Source: Mytilus edulis (taxonomy: Eukaryota; Mollusca; Bivalvia; Mytilida; Mytilidae). From it: 64,000 bases of DNA. The notes beneath the pieces were generated by a model, which saw only the letters and a program-made list of their open reading frames with translations, was not told the origin of the DNA and searched no databases. The translations under genes were made by a program, and so were the position numbers. Location of the stretch: NCBI RefSeq assembly GCF_963676685.1, contig NC_092349.1:84518604-84582603 (forward strand), in the 5' to 3' direction. Numbering within the stretch: the first letter of the stretch is position 1; the number at the start of each line of letters is the position of its first letter. This document shows positions 1-13,600 of this stretch, one piece after another.

Positions 1-2035
1 GAGTGCAAAATCAACGTCATCTTCTGTAAAGGCTGACGACAAAAAACAATCGGAGGAACACGAGAAACAAGCAACGGTGAATGAAGCAGAATCAAAATCA
101 GAATCTAATGACAATGATGAAAAACAAAACGACAATATAATGAAGCAAGAAGAAACAACAGGAAACGATTCAGATACAAATATCCCTTCTGCTAAACAGT
201 ATTCAGCACGAGAAGGTCATGACCGACCCAAATCGAGGCTAGGACATATTCCAGGTATAATGACTTAGTTTTGCATATTAAACCAATGGTCAATGTATTC
301 AGATGCTCTTTTATCCCATAGTTATACTTGATGTTACACTTATGTTACGAACAGGACACTTTCAAATTCTGACAAGATGATATTCAATTTGGTTGTCGAA
401 TATTAGCCCAACTGTTACACGAATGTAAAGATCAATTTGCAGGAAACAAAAGAAATAAAACTTTTTTTCAAAATTTCAATAAATCAAAATCTTATTCTTT
501 AAAGTTTATTTGTATATGTATAATAAACTATAATTGTTTATTATATGTCTTTTAAACAGGGCGAAGTGCAAATACAGGTAAAATTAAATGCATGAATTAT
601 TGGTTGATAAATAATTGGTTTTCACAAAGATACAATATCAACTCCTCAAGCAGACATCCTCTACCACCATTAACAATCTTCATAACTAATTTTATCATCC
701 TACTCATAATTCACTGTCATATTTTATTGAGTGTGGCTTCACGTTTATAAGCATGATGACCAAACACATCAAATTAATAAAAACACAGTTATAGGTGTTT
801 GAAACATAATATATATTACAATATAAGCATGTTCAGCTCATTCACGTTTGATTTGAATTTGACACAGACAATGAGTGAATGGTATAAAGATAAATGAAAA
901 TAAACAAACTTTCACAAGTTATTCAAATATAATGGACAACACCGGTCTACAAGATAATGCGTATATTATACAACAATATTTAAAATATATATGGTTTTGG
1001 GAAACCTTGTACGGATAAGAAAGGGAAATCTAGAAAAAAAAATGATTTTATAGATGTATACATCTTCTTTAAGGTGGTACCTAACATTTCAGGGAGATAA
1101 CTCTGTAAAATCACCTGAATGTTTTAATCACGTGGTATTGTTAAGGAAAAATTAAGCTTTTTAATGAAATTTTTCCGAAAATGTGTGTGGTTCAAGTTTT
1201 CTGAAATTTTGTTGTCAAAGAGTCAATGTAAATATTTTGTCAAAATTTTATGAAATTCAACGAGCCATATTAATTAAAATCAAGGTGTTTGGTACAACCT
1301 TAAATGCTTTTTATAAGAAAAAAAAGTAGATGAACACCGAAATATCTTTTATTATTTCGTCGGATGGTTCAAAACAATTCTTCAATAAAATTAACAATCT
1401 ACCGGTTAATTATGTTTTGATCAGATAACAGGGACTTCAAGCTGTTCAATCTATTTCAAAACTTATTTATGGTAGCAGGCATATAATTTATAAAACTAAC
1501 ACATGCGCTCCATCAAGACCACGAAACTGCATCTGGGGAAATCAGTTTAATTTTTCACATATAAATGGACGTGGTTTTTGAAATATAGACATTACAGTTT
1601 TACACTGACAGCAGCAACCATCATTATACATAGTGAAGCACAGAACCATTATGATTTTTTTTAAACGAAAAGATAGTTCAATTGTAAGTTATGCTTCATT
1701 ATCTTCTTTGAGTGATACAAAAAGATAAACTAAAAAAGTCAAGGTAATTGTTTCCAAGTTATCGATTAATCAAACATAAGTGATTCATCGAATTCATTGG
1801 TATATTTTCAGAAGACGACGACAAATCTTTGCAAGATAAAGACAGTAAAGAAGACGATAAAACTGAAATCGAGAATGTATTTCAAAGTGACAACGTGGAA
1901 AGTACCGAAGAATCTACGCAAAATTCGGAACAGAAACCACAGGAAGAAAACAATCAAAAGACTAAAAAATCACGTGATTCTGACAGTGACAGTTCTAGCG
2001 AAGAAGAAAAAGATCCAGATAAACTTCAGTACTGA
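1..2035 (+). CDS. 3' part of an acidic, low-complexity protein gene (three exons visible)
   Basis: I do not recognise this protein. Three exons join in phase: 1-254 (open from the window edge), 560-577 and 1812-2035, ending in TGA. Each intron has GT-AG borders and phase 1. The first exon is rich in Lys, Glu, Asp, Ser and Gln and ends with a basic stretch (RPKSRLGHIPG). The 18-nt middle exon adds only GRSANT. The last exon is strongly acidic and ends with a Ser/Asp/Glu cluster (SDSDSSSEEEKDPDKLQY). No fold, signal peptide or membrane segment is visible, so this is probably a disordered C-terminal tail, possibly phosphorylated; that role is inference. The start codon lies left of the window. 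No canonical AATAAA follows closely; an ATTAAA variant sits at 2226-2231. The unbroken frame over three exons is the main support. Confidence 0.7.
1069..1303. mobile_element. short MITE with TTAA-flanked inverted ends
   Basis: The segment begins TTAAGGTGGTACC and ends GGTACAACCTTAA, so its ends are imperfect inverted repeats and TTAA occurs at both borders (1069-1072 and 1300-1303). TTAA duplication is typical of piggyBac and Kolobok elements. It is about 230 bp with no coding capacity and lies in the last intron of the acidic-protein gene. I recall similar sequences scattered in bivalve DNA. Confidence 0.55.
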
Positions 2036-4160
2036 TGACGTTTAATATACACATTTTTTTTTGCATTTTGGTGTACGTAAAAGTACACACTTTTATGACG
2101 TTTTAGGAACGCCTGTATTTTACAAAATACATAACAATGTGATATAATTAGCAAACTAGATCTTACAGCTAGAATAATTTATTATGACTTGTGGCAACAC
2201 AAAATATTTGTTTTGTTTCAAATTTATTAAAAAAAAGGTCACGCCTAATCCTTATATTTTGTCTATTGTCAGAGCTTTTCTTTATTCAAAGCATAACATT
2301 GTTGTAACCCATCTTCATTAGAAAAAAGCTTTATATTGTCCAGTCTGTGCATGCTCTGTTCTTTAGTATGTCCACTTTCTTTTAGGTAGGTAAATTCCAA
2401 TGTAGTTTTTATCACCTGCACTCCATATTTACAACAAAAAGCCAATTTCACCGAACATGAAACAGTGATCGTATGAGCGTATATGGTGTTCTATTGACGT
2501 ATACATTTGTTACTTCTAATTAAAAACAAATAGCTATACATCATCCGTCAAAACTAAAATCCCTTCACTTAAGTTGTTTTTCAATTAAATTTTATGAAAA
2601 TTATACACCTTACTTAAATATATTATTGTCACCAAATAATGATCATCTTCGAATTCGGTAATACTTTATAAATGAAAAATGTGACGAGTGTGCTGTGTCC
2701 GTACTTTTTCTGTTCTTTGCTTAAATCGTATGTTATGAAACTAATCCACAATGGCTGAAACCGCCAAAAATAAATATCTTTGTTGAATTTGTTTGGCGTA
2801 GCTTTATCTCTTTTGATTTATGTTACTTTACGAAAAGAAATATGCCTCCTGTTGTTTTTATATTATTTCTGTTCACACCTAGCAATCACGGTCTATAAAT
2901 TAATCTATTAAATGTGCAAAATGTTATCGGTATACATGCATACGAAGACAAACATAAGTTTACACCAATAAACAGAGTATTATAAGCCTTAACTATCCAG
3001 AAAATAAGTCAGTTAATTGCTATATTAGTTGATTGGATATATATATATATATATTTTAGATTATTTTCCTCATTTAGTCCGATGTTTCTCCTGTCTAACA
3101 AATTGATCTGATAATACACAAATGTTATTAATGGTCTGATCTGTCTTTTCAACCTGTCTTTGATGCTTGTATACTCGATTTATCTTTATAACTGGAACTA
3201 GTTGCCATATTTTTCTTTTTCCTTTTGCTGAAAGATGAACATTTTAACATTTTTGTATACCTAAAACTTCATAATATATTTCTGAAACGACTTATTGCCT
3301 TGAAATATACATTGACATTCAAATTGATTCCGTATAACGGGGGCGTTGCTAATTAGTTTGACGCAGTTTAACCAAATCTCAATTAGCTTGAATGACTGCA
3401 AGGTAATCTATTTGACTGATATTAGAATGACTTTATATGGATTGGAATGCATTACTAACTGTCGATACATTTATTTTTGGCATTGCACAAGTCATGTCTT
3501 CTCTGACTGTTCATTACGTTAAAATACTAAATCAGTGGATGTGTTTTAGTTTATTATAGTCTCTGATGCATTATTTTTTTTATCATTGATTGTTTTTGGC
3601 TTTTAACTAGCTGTCAGTAACTGCGAGTAATCTCAAATCGTGTTTTCTTGTTATTTCGACCTGTTGATACTATTTATAATGCTTTTTGTTTTTGTTTTAT
3701 ATTAATATGGATCTTGTCTCTATAACAGCTTGAATATCTACTTATTTTCACCTCTTCGTACTACATTAGTACAGAACTTCAAGATTATTCTCCTTCAATC
3801 TGTACAGGGAAGTTTTAGCTAGCTCTAATTGTATAGTTGTATTGTTGATATTCACCCCAATTTGTATCTAGTGTTAAATTATATTGGAAGAATTTTATAC
3901 ACATAAGTAGTATAACTAAAACGACAAAGTTATTTTTACTTGTATGTATTATTACAAACGTTTTTTCTAAAGTGATTATTTTCGAAGGGTTAAATATTTA
4001 GCGGTGGTGTCTTGTCGTGACTTTGTTAGGACCTGTTTGCTTGTTTTTGGCCTTGAATGTTTGTCCCAAATATTTTATTAACTGCATTTACATTCAGATA
4101 TCGCAGATCTAATTTGTGTGTTTATAGTATGTTAATTTACGTTTTTTTAATGAGTTAAGC
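2036..4160. other. intergenic, no gene seen
   Basis: AT-rich DNA with only short chance reading frames. A small (TA)n run lies near 3039-3054. I see no exon with a convincing splice border or recognisable protein. Confidence 0.5.
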
Positions 4161-4164
4161 CTGT

Positions 4165-4540
4165 CAATGGATATTTTATCGCGTGTTTTTCTATGGTGTG
4201 ATGTCATGCTATTGTTTCAAAAAGAGGGAGAAGGTTTGGTACCATTAAAACGTTTAATCCCGCTTCAAATGTTTGCACCTGTCTATAGTCAAGAATCTGA
4301 TGTACAGTAGTTGTCGTTTGTTTATGTATATATGTTTCTCGTTTCTCGTCTTTTATATAGATTAGACAATTTGAATTGTTTTACACTAGTTATTGTGTGG
4401 CCCTTTATAGCTTGTTGTTCAGTGTAAGCCAAGGCTCCGTGTTGAAAGCCGTACATTGACCTATAATGATTTACTTTTATAATTGATATTAGGATGGAGA
4501 GTTGTCTCATTGGCACTCGCACCACATCTTCCTATATCTA
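4165..4540 (+). repeat. dispersed repeat family A, long copy
   Basis: This stretch shares several blocks with other places in the window. Near 4490-4520 it carries GAGAGTTGTCTCATTGGCAC followed by CACATCTTC; upstream are blocks about 'ccgtacattgacctataatg' and 'gttgtcgtttg'. Related copies on the + strand lie near 21380-21455, 42960-43010, 43865-44260 and 61715-61905, and on the - strand at 9935-10060. I remember this family as very common in mussel DNA. Its transposon class is not evident. Confidence 0.6.
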
Positions 4541-4639
4541 TTAAAAATATTTTTTTTATTTTTGTCAATCTTTATTCAATTTTAATTAATCTTTTTTAAA
4601 TGCCATCAATACCTTTTTGTCCGTTTAAGATAAATTAGA

Positions 4640-4850
4640 GTTACTACTGAATACGACAGGTATATTCAAACTCATAATAAGAAAACTAGCATTGTCATAG
4701 CAGAAAGGGTGAGAATGGACAAATAGACAAATAATATTATAAAAAACAACATATGTAACTAAAGAATGAGCCACACCAACCTTAATCGATGTGATATCAG
4801 GTGCTCCAGAAGGATTCTTTATACGATTTAGGAATACCCTCACGTTACTA
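4640..4850 (-). repeat. fragment of another dispersed repeat
   Basis: Read on the - strand, this piece contains a 'ggagcacctgatatcac' block and an A-rich block that resemble a mussel repeat I recall. Short reading frames here look accidental. The call rests on memory rather than on a second clear copy in this window. Confidence 0.35.
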
Positions 4851-5064
4851 GGCGGCTGATACTAAAGTGTCTATTGGAAATTTTCATTGAATATTTTTTC
4901 ATTTTGACATGTTGAATTAATAACATCTATAAACAAGTTGTGTTTAACTTAATAAAGGTATTCAATATTAAGTCGACTAAAGAAGCAACATGCCATATTA
5001 CTTATTCCAATAAAGTGGCATAGTCATTACTTGTAAACTCAAGATCTAGATGCGTTTCCATCTA

Positions 5065-5340
5065 TCATTCCTTAAATAGAGTTTCTACATGATAGTATCT
5101 TTGTTTCACAAGGCCAATCAAATCAAGTTGTCCTGTCTTTGTATCTGTGTTTAACGTCATCATACAAACCCTGTCAGATGATATGTCTGAATAGTTAATA
5201 ATAAGATTAGCTGCATTACGTTTTCGTTGAAAAGGACATTGTGTATGTAAAAAAAAACCTTCCTTCAATGTTAGCTTATCCCAGTGACGTTCATACTCAC
5301 GCACTTCTTGTTCTTCAGATACATTTTGATTTATTATTGT
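5065..5340 (-). pseudogene. possible relic of a Ty3/gypsy-type integrase region
   Basis: An open stretch on the - strand reads REYERHWDKLTLKEGFF and later GQLDLIGLVKQRYYHVETLF. In gypsy polyproteins a 'W..WD.L...dGlLyr' stretch precedes the integrase zinc finger, and 'GHLG...TL..V..RYYW' forms part of it, so the order and rough spacing fit. The zinc-finger His and Cys residues are not intact, no LTRs were found and no reverse transcriptase is nearby. This may be a very old fragment or chance resemblance. Confidence 0.25.
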
Positions 5341-6049
5341 TGCTTTATGTCTTTACTACGACAATCTTGAAAGTTCCAAACCCAATGTGCATATATGCAC
5401 ATGACAATTTTCATGATGATGCAGTTTTGTCAATTTATGTCAAGTCATCTCCGAGAATTAGACTGGACTAAAAAGGGAATGTTAAATCGGACCAATAACA
5501 ATATATCAGCCCTATTACCATAGGAATGACTTATTAGTACGACGAAAGTCGATTGTTCATGAACGAGTTATAGTTCTTTATTTCATTAAACCCATATTTG
5601 ATTGATTGACCTATGATTTTTTTATCATGATTGATCAATCAATTGATTAATCAACCGTTTAGTTGATTGATCGCTCGATTGATAGATACCATAACATGTT
5701 AAAAGATAGCTCTTCGTTCTGTTTTTCGTGCCATTCACTTCTGTCTTAAAATGAATTATAGTTGATAGTGTTATATTTATAAACCAACCGTTAACACAAA
5801 TTTAAATGAATATGATACGACCTTAGCTTTTTTAGGCATAACCGTTTATTATTTTGTGTCTATTATGATGTTCAAATTCGTATGATATTCCGAATTTCAG
5901 CTTTTGATCCGAGTTGCACTGATGTTCTGTATATCAACTGGATGTCGTTATTTAAAAGAGAAACGACTCATTTTTCTTCGAAAACCTCAAGCTTAATTCA
6001 ATTATCTAAAAAATAATTTGTATCTATTATGACTCCGAAAACAGTAAAA

Positions 6050-6190
6050 ATTATGAAAATACCGAACTTTAAGAAAGATTAAAAACGGGAAATCCCTATT
6101 AAAATGGTAAAATCAAAAGCTTAAACATTTTAAATAATGAATATCAACTGACCTGGTATGGACATTTTCTTTTGTAGAAAATTTGTGGAC
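6050..6190 (+). repeat. dispersed repeat family D, fragment
   Basis: It reads 'gggaaatccctattaaaatggtaaaatcaaaag' in two overlapping parts (6089-6105 and 6100-6120) and then matches the family that flanks the element at 60285-61268. Other copies are at 42705-42830 (-) and 57980-58030 (+). It spans the point where that element is inserted, so it serves as a local empty-site paralogue. Confidence 0.5.
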
Positions 6191-7701
6191 AAAACAGATA
6201 TAACAGGTAAACATGTCAAAAAATAGGAGTAAAGCATTCAACATGGTGTTTTAATTTTAATCACTTTAAAACAAACAAATATGTCAGCAAATGATACCAA
6301 CAATGCATATAGAAAAAAGCAAATTAGCAAAGAGAAGAATACAAAAATTAGCAAAGCCCATTAACACAATGACGGGATGTATGAACACAGAACCTTGTCG
6401 AATTGAGATTTCAAAAAAGGGACTAAAAAGAGTTCGAGCTCTTAAAGGAATCTGCGAATGCTTATATAGCAGGAAAGGTTAAATTCCCAATGAAATAATC
6501 TGCAACTTCCTTTTTGAGCCTCGTTAAAAAAATACTCGGTTTATGCTTTCTTTCGTCTTACTTAAGACATTTGTTTCTGTGTGAAATAACTAATTTATAG
6601 GTCCTTTAAAGGTTTTATGACAACAGTGTAAACGTGTATGATCTCATAGTATGATGTACATTCAGAAGCTTTTAGCACCGGTTATTTTCATGTCTTTAAT
6701 ATTTTCCCATACCTCGTCAAATAGCGATGATGGTATTAATCTATAAGGGTTCCTGGGTGGTTTCACATATGTAAGATTATCTGATATGTATCTTAAGTGA
6801 TCCATCCTAAATCGTTTGAAAACGTTTGCCGAAACTATAGAATTTCAATTAGGAATTAAGATTATCCCACCAACTTTTTACTTGTGGTGTCATGTTTGTA
6901 AACTCTTTTAAGGTATCTGGATTCCTTCATAAGAATTATCCAAATAAACATGACGAAGATTGTTAACTAACTTTATTCACAAAAACACTCCTAGATTCCA
7001 GGTATTTTACCTTGCATGGTCATATTGAATATCATGACGGGTTTTAAAAATTACCGACAGGAATTGTCAAATAGAGAGATGAACATAAGTTTAAAAACAA
7101 GAAAGCAAATTTAACAACAAGCCAATACATATAACGTTTAGAAATATAAATAAGGATTATTTTAAATATATGAATATAAAAACATATGTTTAAATGTGTG
7201 TGTTTCTATTTTAAATATATGAGAATAGTCATTATCTTACGATACTAAGATAATATAATACAATTTTTATCTACAAACGTCATAACACTAACAACTAGAG
7301 TCATACAACATATAAAGTATACAAAGTATACATACAAAGCAGTAGTGTGAAACATATTTAACTTGTGTGCACGAAATATAAATTTATTTTAGAACTCATT
7401 AACTGTATATATCTATGCATAGAAGGTTTTCTCCAATAATATGGTTTGATAAAAGAAATTCTTATATAGTGACAAGTAAAACATATTAATATATAAAAAA
7501 AACCATCTCATTCCCAATGGCATTTTTACAAAAAATACAGAGTCTATTACTGCTTGGAATTGCAGAATAGCATCCACATGCTATATCTAAATCATGACTA
7601 CTAAGTCTTATTTTGGTTATGCATGTCTAATGAATATTAAACGGGTATTAGCTAGTTTACGTAAATAATATTGTCAACAAAAAAATTGAACCATACATCT
7701 A

Positions 7702-7919
7702 TACTGTAAACTAACTGACTTTCGCGAGCGATTTATTTTTGTGACTATTGCGAGTAGAAAAATATGCGGAAAAAAAAATCGTACGGAATATGTTAGACTT
7801 GGATTTTAACTTACTGAACTACATCAAGTATATCAAAGAATACAACCGCCGTGAAATTGGCTAAAAAGCCTCAACGCAAAATAATGAGTATTCGTGAAAA
7901 AAAGTTGATTTACAGTAAA
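7702..7919. mobile_element. MITE with TACTGTAAA-type inverted ends
   Basis: The left end TACTGTAAACTAACTGACTT and the inverted right end TTTACTGTAAATCAACTTTT are imperfect inverted repeats, each followed inward by a TTTCGCGAG / TTCACGAA block. The unit is about 220 bp and non-coding. The target duplication is unclear. Confidence 0.5.
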
Positions 7920-8303
7920 TTGTTTGTCTGGTTGTCAAAATCTCTCAGACATTCAAACAGACGTTGTTCAACAATCAAGTAAAAGGAACTGGAGAGCTTA
8001 TTTATCTAATCTTAATACCAAATATCACCTTAACCTATACTTAGCAACACATTTGTAATAAAAAAAAAACTATTTATCTTATTATTTGGACATTTTTGTA
8101 AATCATCATATAAAAAAGCCAGTTATATTCAAAATACAGTTTGTGGAACATCACAGTTTAAACAAGTATTTAAGGCAAAAACAGTTTTTCTCTTCATATA
8201 GTTTCAGCTGTAACAGTTATTTTCACTATTTCAGCTGTAACAGATTATATTCACTATAAGCAATTCAACAAAATACCAAGATAACTAAACTTATATTACA
8301 TTT

Positions 8304-8326
8304 GGGGCGGGGGGGGGGGGGGGGGG
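8304..8326 (+). repeat. G homopolymer
   Basis: Four Gs, one C, then a run of eighteen Gs. This is prone to length error in sequencing and could form a quadruplex. Confidence 0.9.
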
Positions 8327-9429
8327 TGGCTTTATTTACAAAACGTGACTATTTGGAGGTATAATCATACAAATACCGTTTGTAAACCAGATATTGTTTT
8401 TGACAACACACAACATATTGTCAGCATACATTGATAAAAATAAATTCCGTTCCTTCAACTCATAAGTAATATTTATAAAAGCCATTTCAATTCACAATCG
8501 TTGACATACATTAACATACATATAGGGGATAATGATTCACCATGGCCAAGAATCAACTAATTCATTAGTGAAATAATCAGAATTGCATCAATTAGTTTTA
8601 TCATTTGTTCAAGAAGTAATTTGTCAAGGATATAATATGTTTGAGAATATATTATAAGTTAAATGGTGTATTATTGACCTAATACGATATTTATGGGTTC
8701 ATTAAATTCCATATGGAGTGATAGCGAAGCTCTAATCCCCATATTCAATTAACTGTCCCCATATATATCTTATAAGTTCACAAGCACACCGTGTAACGAA
8801 TGTATATTACCGACTATCTTCCCATTTGGTATTAAGACTAGCGGCAAGCAAAGTGATTTAAATACTTGGATTTTACGTTTTTAAGAACCTACTAACATTT
8901 GTCTATATAAAACGCAAATGCTAACTATATGGTAACTTATCATGTATTTGTTAGGGCACCTTATACTAAATATATATAGTCACCCCGGGTAGTCTGTTAA
9001 CCAATCATATACCCATAAATCTATAGGAGGTACGATAATTATGAATATATTCATACAAGTACGTCTGAACCAGTGTCAACACTACAACATATTTTATTCA
9101 TCGAATCAATGGTGATGCTGGGTGTTACAAATTTTCTCGTCAGTATTTAAGTATCTAGTGTCGTAACATAGTGCATGCTATATAAGGCATGAAGATATAT
9201 ATTACATATCAGCCAACTTCTCTATCGTAGACGATCTTACAAATAAATGAAGGATGCCGTCAAATAAACATTTGAGTAAATGCCATAAGTTGGCGTCAAG
9301 CGTTGTCCATGATCAAATACCTTCAAACTGTAACTGGAAATTCCTTAAGTTATCCAGTTAATGAACTTAATCCCAGGTTTTTATCCATGATCAAACATGG
9401 CCTTTAAAAGATAAAACAAATCTGAAATA

Positions 9430-9890
9430 AGGTAAATTTGTCATAATGTCAAGATCTATCAGCCCTGCAATTTTCAGACAAACCGAACAACCCATTGTTG
9501 GTTTGCTGCTACTAATTTGCTAATTTCAAAGAAATTTTGCATTTTATGATTATTATCTATATGCTATTATTGAAGATAATGGTAAATTTTAAACAGCAAA
9601 ATTTTCAAAACAAATAATATGACAAAAATTGTCAATTGACCCCTGGAGGAGTTCCTGCTCTTTAACAACATTTTACACATTGTGTTCATTAAGTTTTCTT
9701 ACATTTAAAAATCTTCTCATTTGAAACTACAAAGCCTAATATTTCTAAACATAAAGTGAATATTCCTTAGGGTAATTGGTTTATAAATTGTATCAGAAAT
9801 TTTGATCTATTGACAAAGATAGCAGCCATGGCTAAAAAATAGAACATAAGGTTAAAAAGCAGTTTTGGCTTTTATCTCAAAAACAATATC
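9430..9890 (-). repeat. dispersed repeat family E, diverged internal copy
   Basis: Read on the - strand, this matches the middle of the 49693-50530 element: both contain 'aacccgttgttg'-like, 'agccatgg' and 'atgttctatttttagcc'-like blocks in the same order. The ends and the microsatellite are missing here. It lies just downstream of the 3' end of the STAND gene. Confidence 0.55.
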
Positions 9891-9934
9891 AATATAGACG
9901 TAGGACTTATATGATGTAAACGGACTGTGGAAGA

Positions 9935-10060
9935 AGTGTGAGTGCCAATGAGACAATTCTTTATCAATGTCAAAATTTGTTAAAAAGTAAACCATTATAG
10001 GTCAAAGTACGGCCTTCAACACGGAGCCTTTGCTCATGCATTAAAGCAATCTTAAAGGGG
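9935..10060 (-). repeat. dispersed repeat family A, partial copy
   Basis: Inverted relative to the 4165-4540 copy. It carries 'gagtgccaatgagacaattc', then the complement of the 'acctataatggtttac' and 'aaggccgtac' blocks. Confidence 0.55.
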
Positions 10061-10602
10061 TCCAAAAATAACTAGGACAGGTGAAAACTTATGCAGCGAG
10101 TTTCAACGTTTTAACAGACACTAACCTTCTTCCTCACCTTGGTGTTGTAACATTACAATAAAGAAAGACACACTATAAAATATCAATCTAAATAGCATAG
10201 CTTTATCCCGTATAGCATTATTCAGCAGAGGTGTCTTAAACTATGACAGTAAATTTGTTTGAAAATATTTGATCTAATTTAGATTAGTTATAAAAACAAT
10301 ATTAACTACCTTAACATATTTGTAAGTATACGCAAATAGTAGCACCTCACTTCAAAAGCAAGTATATAGCCTTGCATGATTCTAAATCTCATATGCTTTT
10401 GGACTTTGACCTTTGATATATGAAAAGGTAAGTAACTATTTATCATCATTTTATAATTTCCATCAATCGTGATTGTCTTGTTGTTCTATTTGTATACGTT
10501 TATTTACAGTTACTTTTGATAAATAGAACTACATACTTTACTTAGCGTGCCAATTACATCGCATTTGCGATCGTCAACACGTAAACTACAGTTCAGTAAT
10601 TC

Positions 10603-10608
10603 TTTATT
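10603..10608 (-). terminator. candidate poly(A) signal for the HEPN-STAND gene
   Basis: AATAAA on the - strand, about 72 bp past the stop codon at 10680. A second AATAAA is at 10499-10504. Either could direct 3' end formation; no transcript supports the choice. Confidence 0.45.
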
Positions 10609-10679
10609 CAGTTTTCACTTCGACCATCAAATAATTGTTGTTTCTGACGTATATGTTTGTTATGATTTTCCTCAGTCTT

Positions 10680-13600
10680 TTACATTAAATTATCCGACTG
10701 ACAAATCTTCCTCCTCTGATTAATGGTCTTAAAATATTTTAACCAGGTCCCCGACGGGCCATGGAATACATTTGATTCTAATAAAAAATATTCAAATGGA
10801 GCAGATGAATCTGAATCTGATTCGTCAAATGACTCTGAATCTGAATCAGACCTACATGCTGTAATGATTTCTAATATAGTGGCTGTTTTAAGTATGTCTA
10901 TATCCTGTGTATAGTGCCATATTAAAGCTAAACATACGACGCATTGTGTTTTAAATGTATTGTTTTTCTTTCTACGCCCAGTATGCTTTATACCATTAAA
11001 CACCTTACACGTCGCATCCGGTATATTGAGTTTTTCATAATCCACATTTGCTAAAATCCACTGAACTAGTTTAACATGTCCATGATAGCATGCCTCATTC
11101 ATTAGATGCTTAAAGTCGATGTTCTTACAAAATCCTTCCTCGAGAAAAAACAGTATTACATTATGTTTGTTCTTCTCCGTTAATTCGTTTAAAACAAACG
11201 ATAAATCAATTGCTTTGTCATCATGGTCAAGTAGCTTTTGAAACAAAAAGTCTAGAAGTATAATGTTATCATATTCCAATGTTTCTTTCATTGAACTTGT
11301 TGGTGATACTTCTCTACACGCGTGAAGAAAGGCTTGTCTGATGTCAAGCTGTTTGTTATCAAATGTATGAAATATATACTCCAAATGAGAAATTCCTCTC
11401 TGATGACAACAACTTATTAAAACTTCGTTGATAGGAATTTGTTCTTGAGGAAGATTAAGAAGAATCCATGCCATTACATTGTTATTTTTTTCTTCCTCCT
11501 GACATACATTACTCACTAATCTACCAATATCTATAGAATTTTGATCAATTTCGTTCCACAATAAACTCAAATAAGTTTGAACATCCTTAAAATCTTTTAA
11601 GTCATTGTGATACACATTATATCCTGAAACTGCTGAAGTGCATGCATTAATCATTGCTTGATTCATGTCCAATGCAAAGAAATATTTTCTTAACATCTTA
11701 ACGGTTTTAATCTCAGCATTTGCACACGCTTTGTTTAGTATCTTTTGCTTATCAAATGAGTAATTACTTTTATTTTCCAGAATCCAGTTCACAAGAACAT
11801 AGTAGTTATATTCTAGAGATTTGTTCATTAATACTTGTATTTCTTTTGTACTAATTGTATTTGAATATTTTTCAAGTAGCGAAACAACTAAATTGCACAA
11901 GGATTCTTTTCTGTACCTGTGCTGCCAATGATACCAACCCACACTTAATAACCTCAAGACGGCTAACTTAATATCCAAATGTTCTATTTTAAACTGTTTA
12001 AGGATCCATGTTACCATGTTTATGTTTCCATATTCAGGATATAACCTCTTGGATAACAACTCATCAAAATAATCGTCACCATAATCATATTCATCATTAT
12101 CGTAGTAATTAATATCAAACGTTGGAGGACGACCACTACCATTTCCACATGCTAACATGAGCAATGTATTTCCGTCCAAAGATGAATACAAATTGCAGGT
12201 ATTACATATGCACATTAATAAGCCAAAACTTTTTCTTTCGTAAGCAATATTTACTATTTCCTGTATTTCTAATTTTTCCTTTGTATCTGATTTATTCCAC
12301 ATAGTTCTTACTATTTTTGATACCATAGTAGAACATTTAGCATTATAGTGCATAGTAACAGATTTTAAAATTTTCCTTTTATCTAAACTTGCTATTTCAA
12401 TCTTGTTTAGTATGCATTCTAAAATATCTTGTTTTGAATGCTTCAAAGCTGAATCCATAATACTATACACATCCAACATAGTTATTTCTATATTTTGAAC
12501 AAACCATTCAACAATTTTGAACATTCTAGAATCACTTGCCTGTTGACATGCAGCTTTTAAATCCAACTGATCAAATCCAAATTTCCTAACAATGTATTTT
12601 ACTATTTTCAACTTTTCAAACTCAATAGTTGGTCTGTGATCATGCCATAGAAGACGTCCAACCCATTGTCGGTCTGTTGTCATACATGCTGAAATTATAA
12701 CTGACTGGATGTCAAGTTTAAATGGAAAATTGCAGTTTTCCATTATTTGATGAACAAAATAGAACTGTCCATTCCGGGAAGCCAAGTTCAATATTTTGGT
12801 ATTATTTACGCAAACTGGTACGAAAGCATCATACATATGATCAGGGACACGAAAATTCTGCAAAAATAAAGTAACAACAGGAAACAGTTCTGTTGAGGTT
12901 AAGTCAACTTTTTCAAAAAGAAAATTAAGAAGTTTTTGGTTATACGGGTCTTGAGTCAAATGACTTGAGCCATATTCATTGATACTATTTTTCCAAAAAG
13001 ATAGAACACAGGAAAAAGCATCAACTGTTTCAAATCTAGATACAAGGTACTCCACTGTATCAAACATAAGATATTTGCACGCAATCTGTAAGATAAAATG
13101 TAGATCATCTAATTCCTGGTCATCAAATCTTTCTATCAGCCACTTAAGTGGAGCACAAGATAAGGATGGCATTTTTCGAAAAAGTCTTTTGTCGTTGACC
13201 TCTTGTATCCATTCATTCCTGTATACCATCTTTAAAAATAAATTACTATAAAATGGAGTCTGATTGTATTTTGAAAGTAAGAACTCCAACAAAGGTATAT
13301 TGAATAGCTCATATGCTTTCCATATACAAAATATAAGAAAAACACATGTTTTACTAGAATCTTTTTCATAAGACATGGAAGTTATTGTTGGTATGCAGGT
13401 TAATATCACACCTTGATCAAGTAAAACAGGTATTTTGTTTTCTTCTATTATGTCCAATGTAGTTTTAACACTTCTTACAACATGTTCATCTTTAATGGAA
13501 CAAATCGCATATAAAGATGTTATTAATGCAAATCTCATGTAAACTTTAGTTATATAGTTGTTGCTGGTTTTAATTATTTGATTATATGCTTTCAATATAA

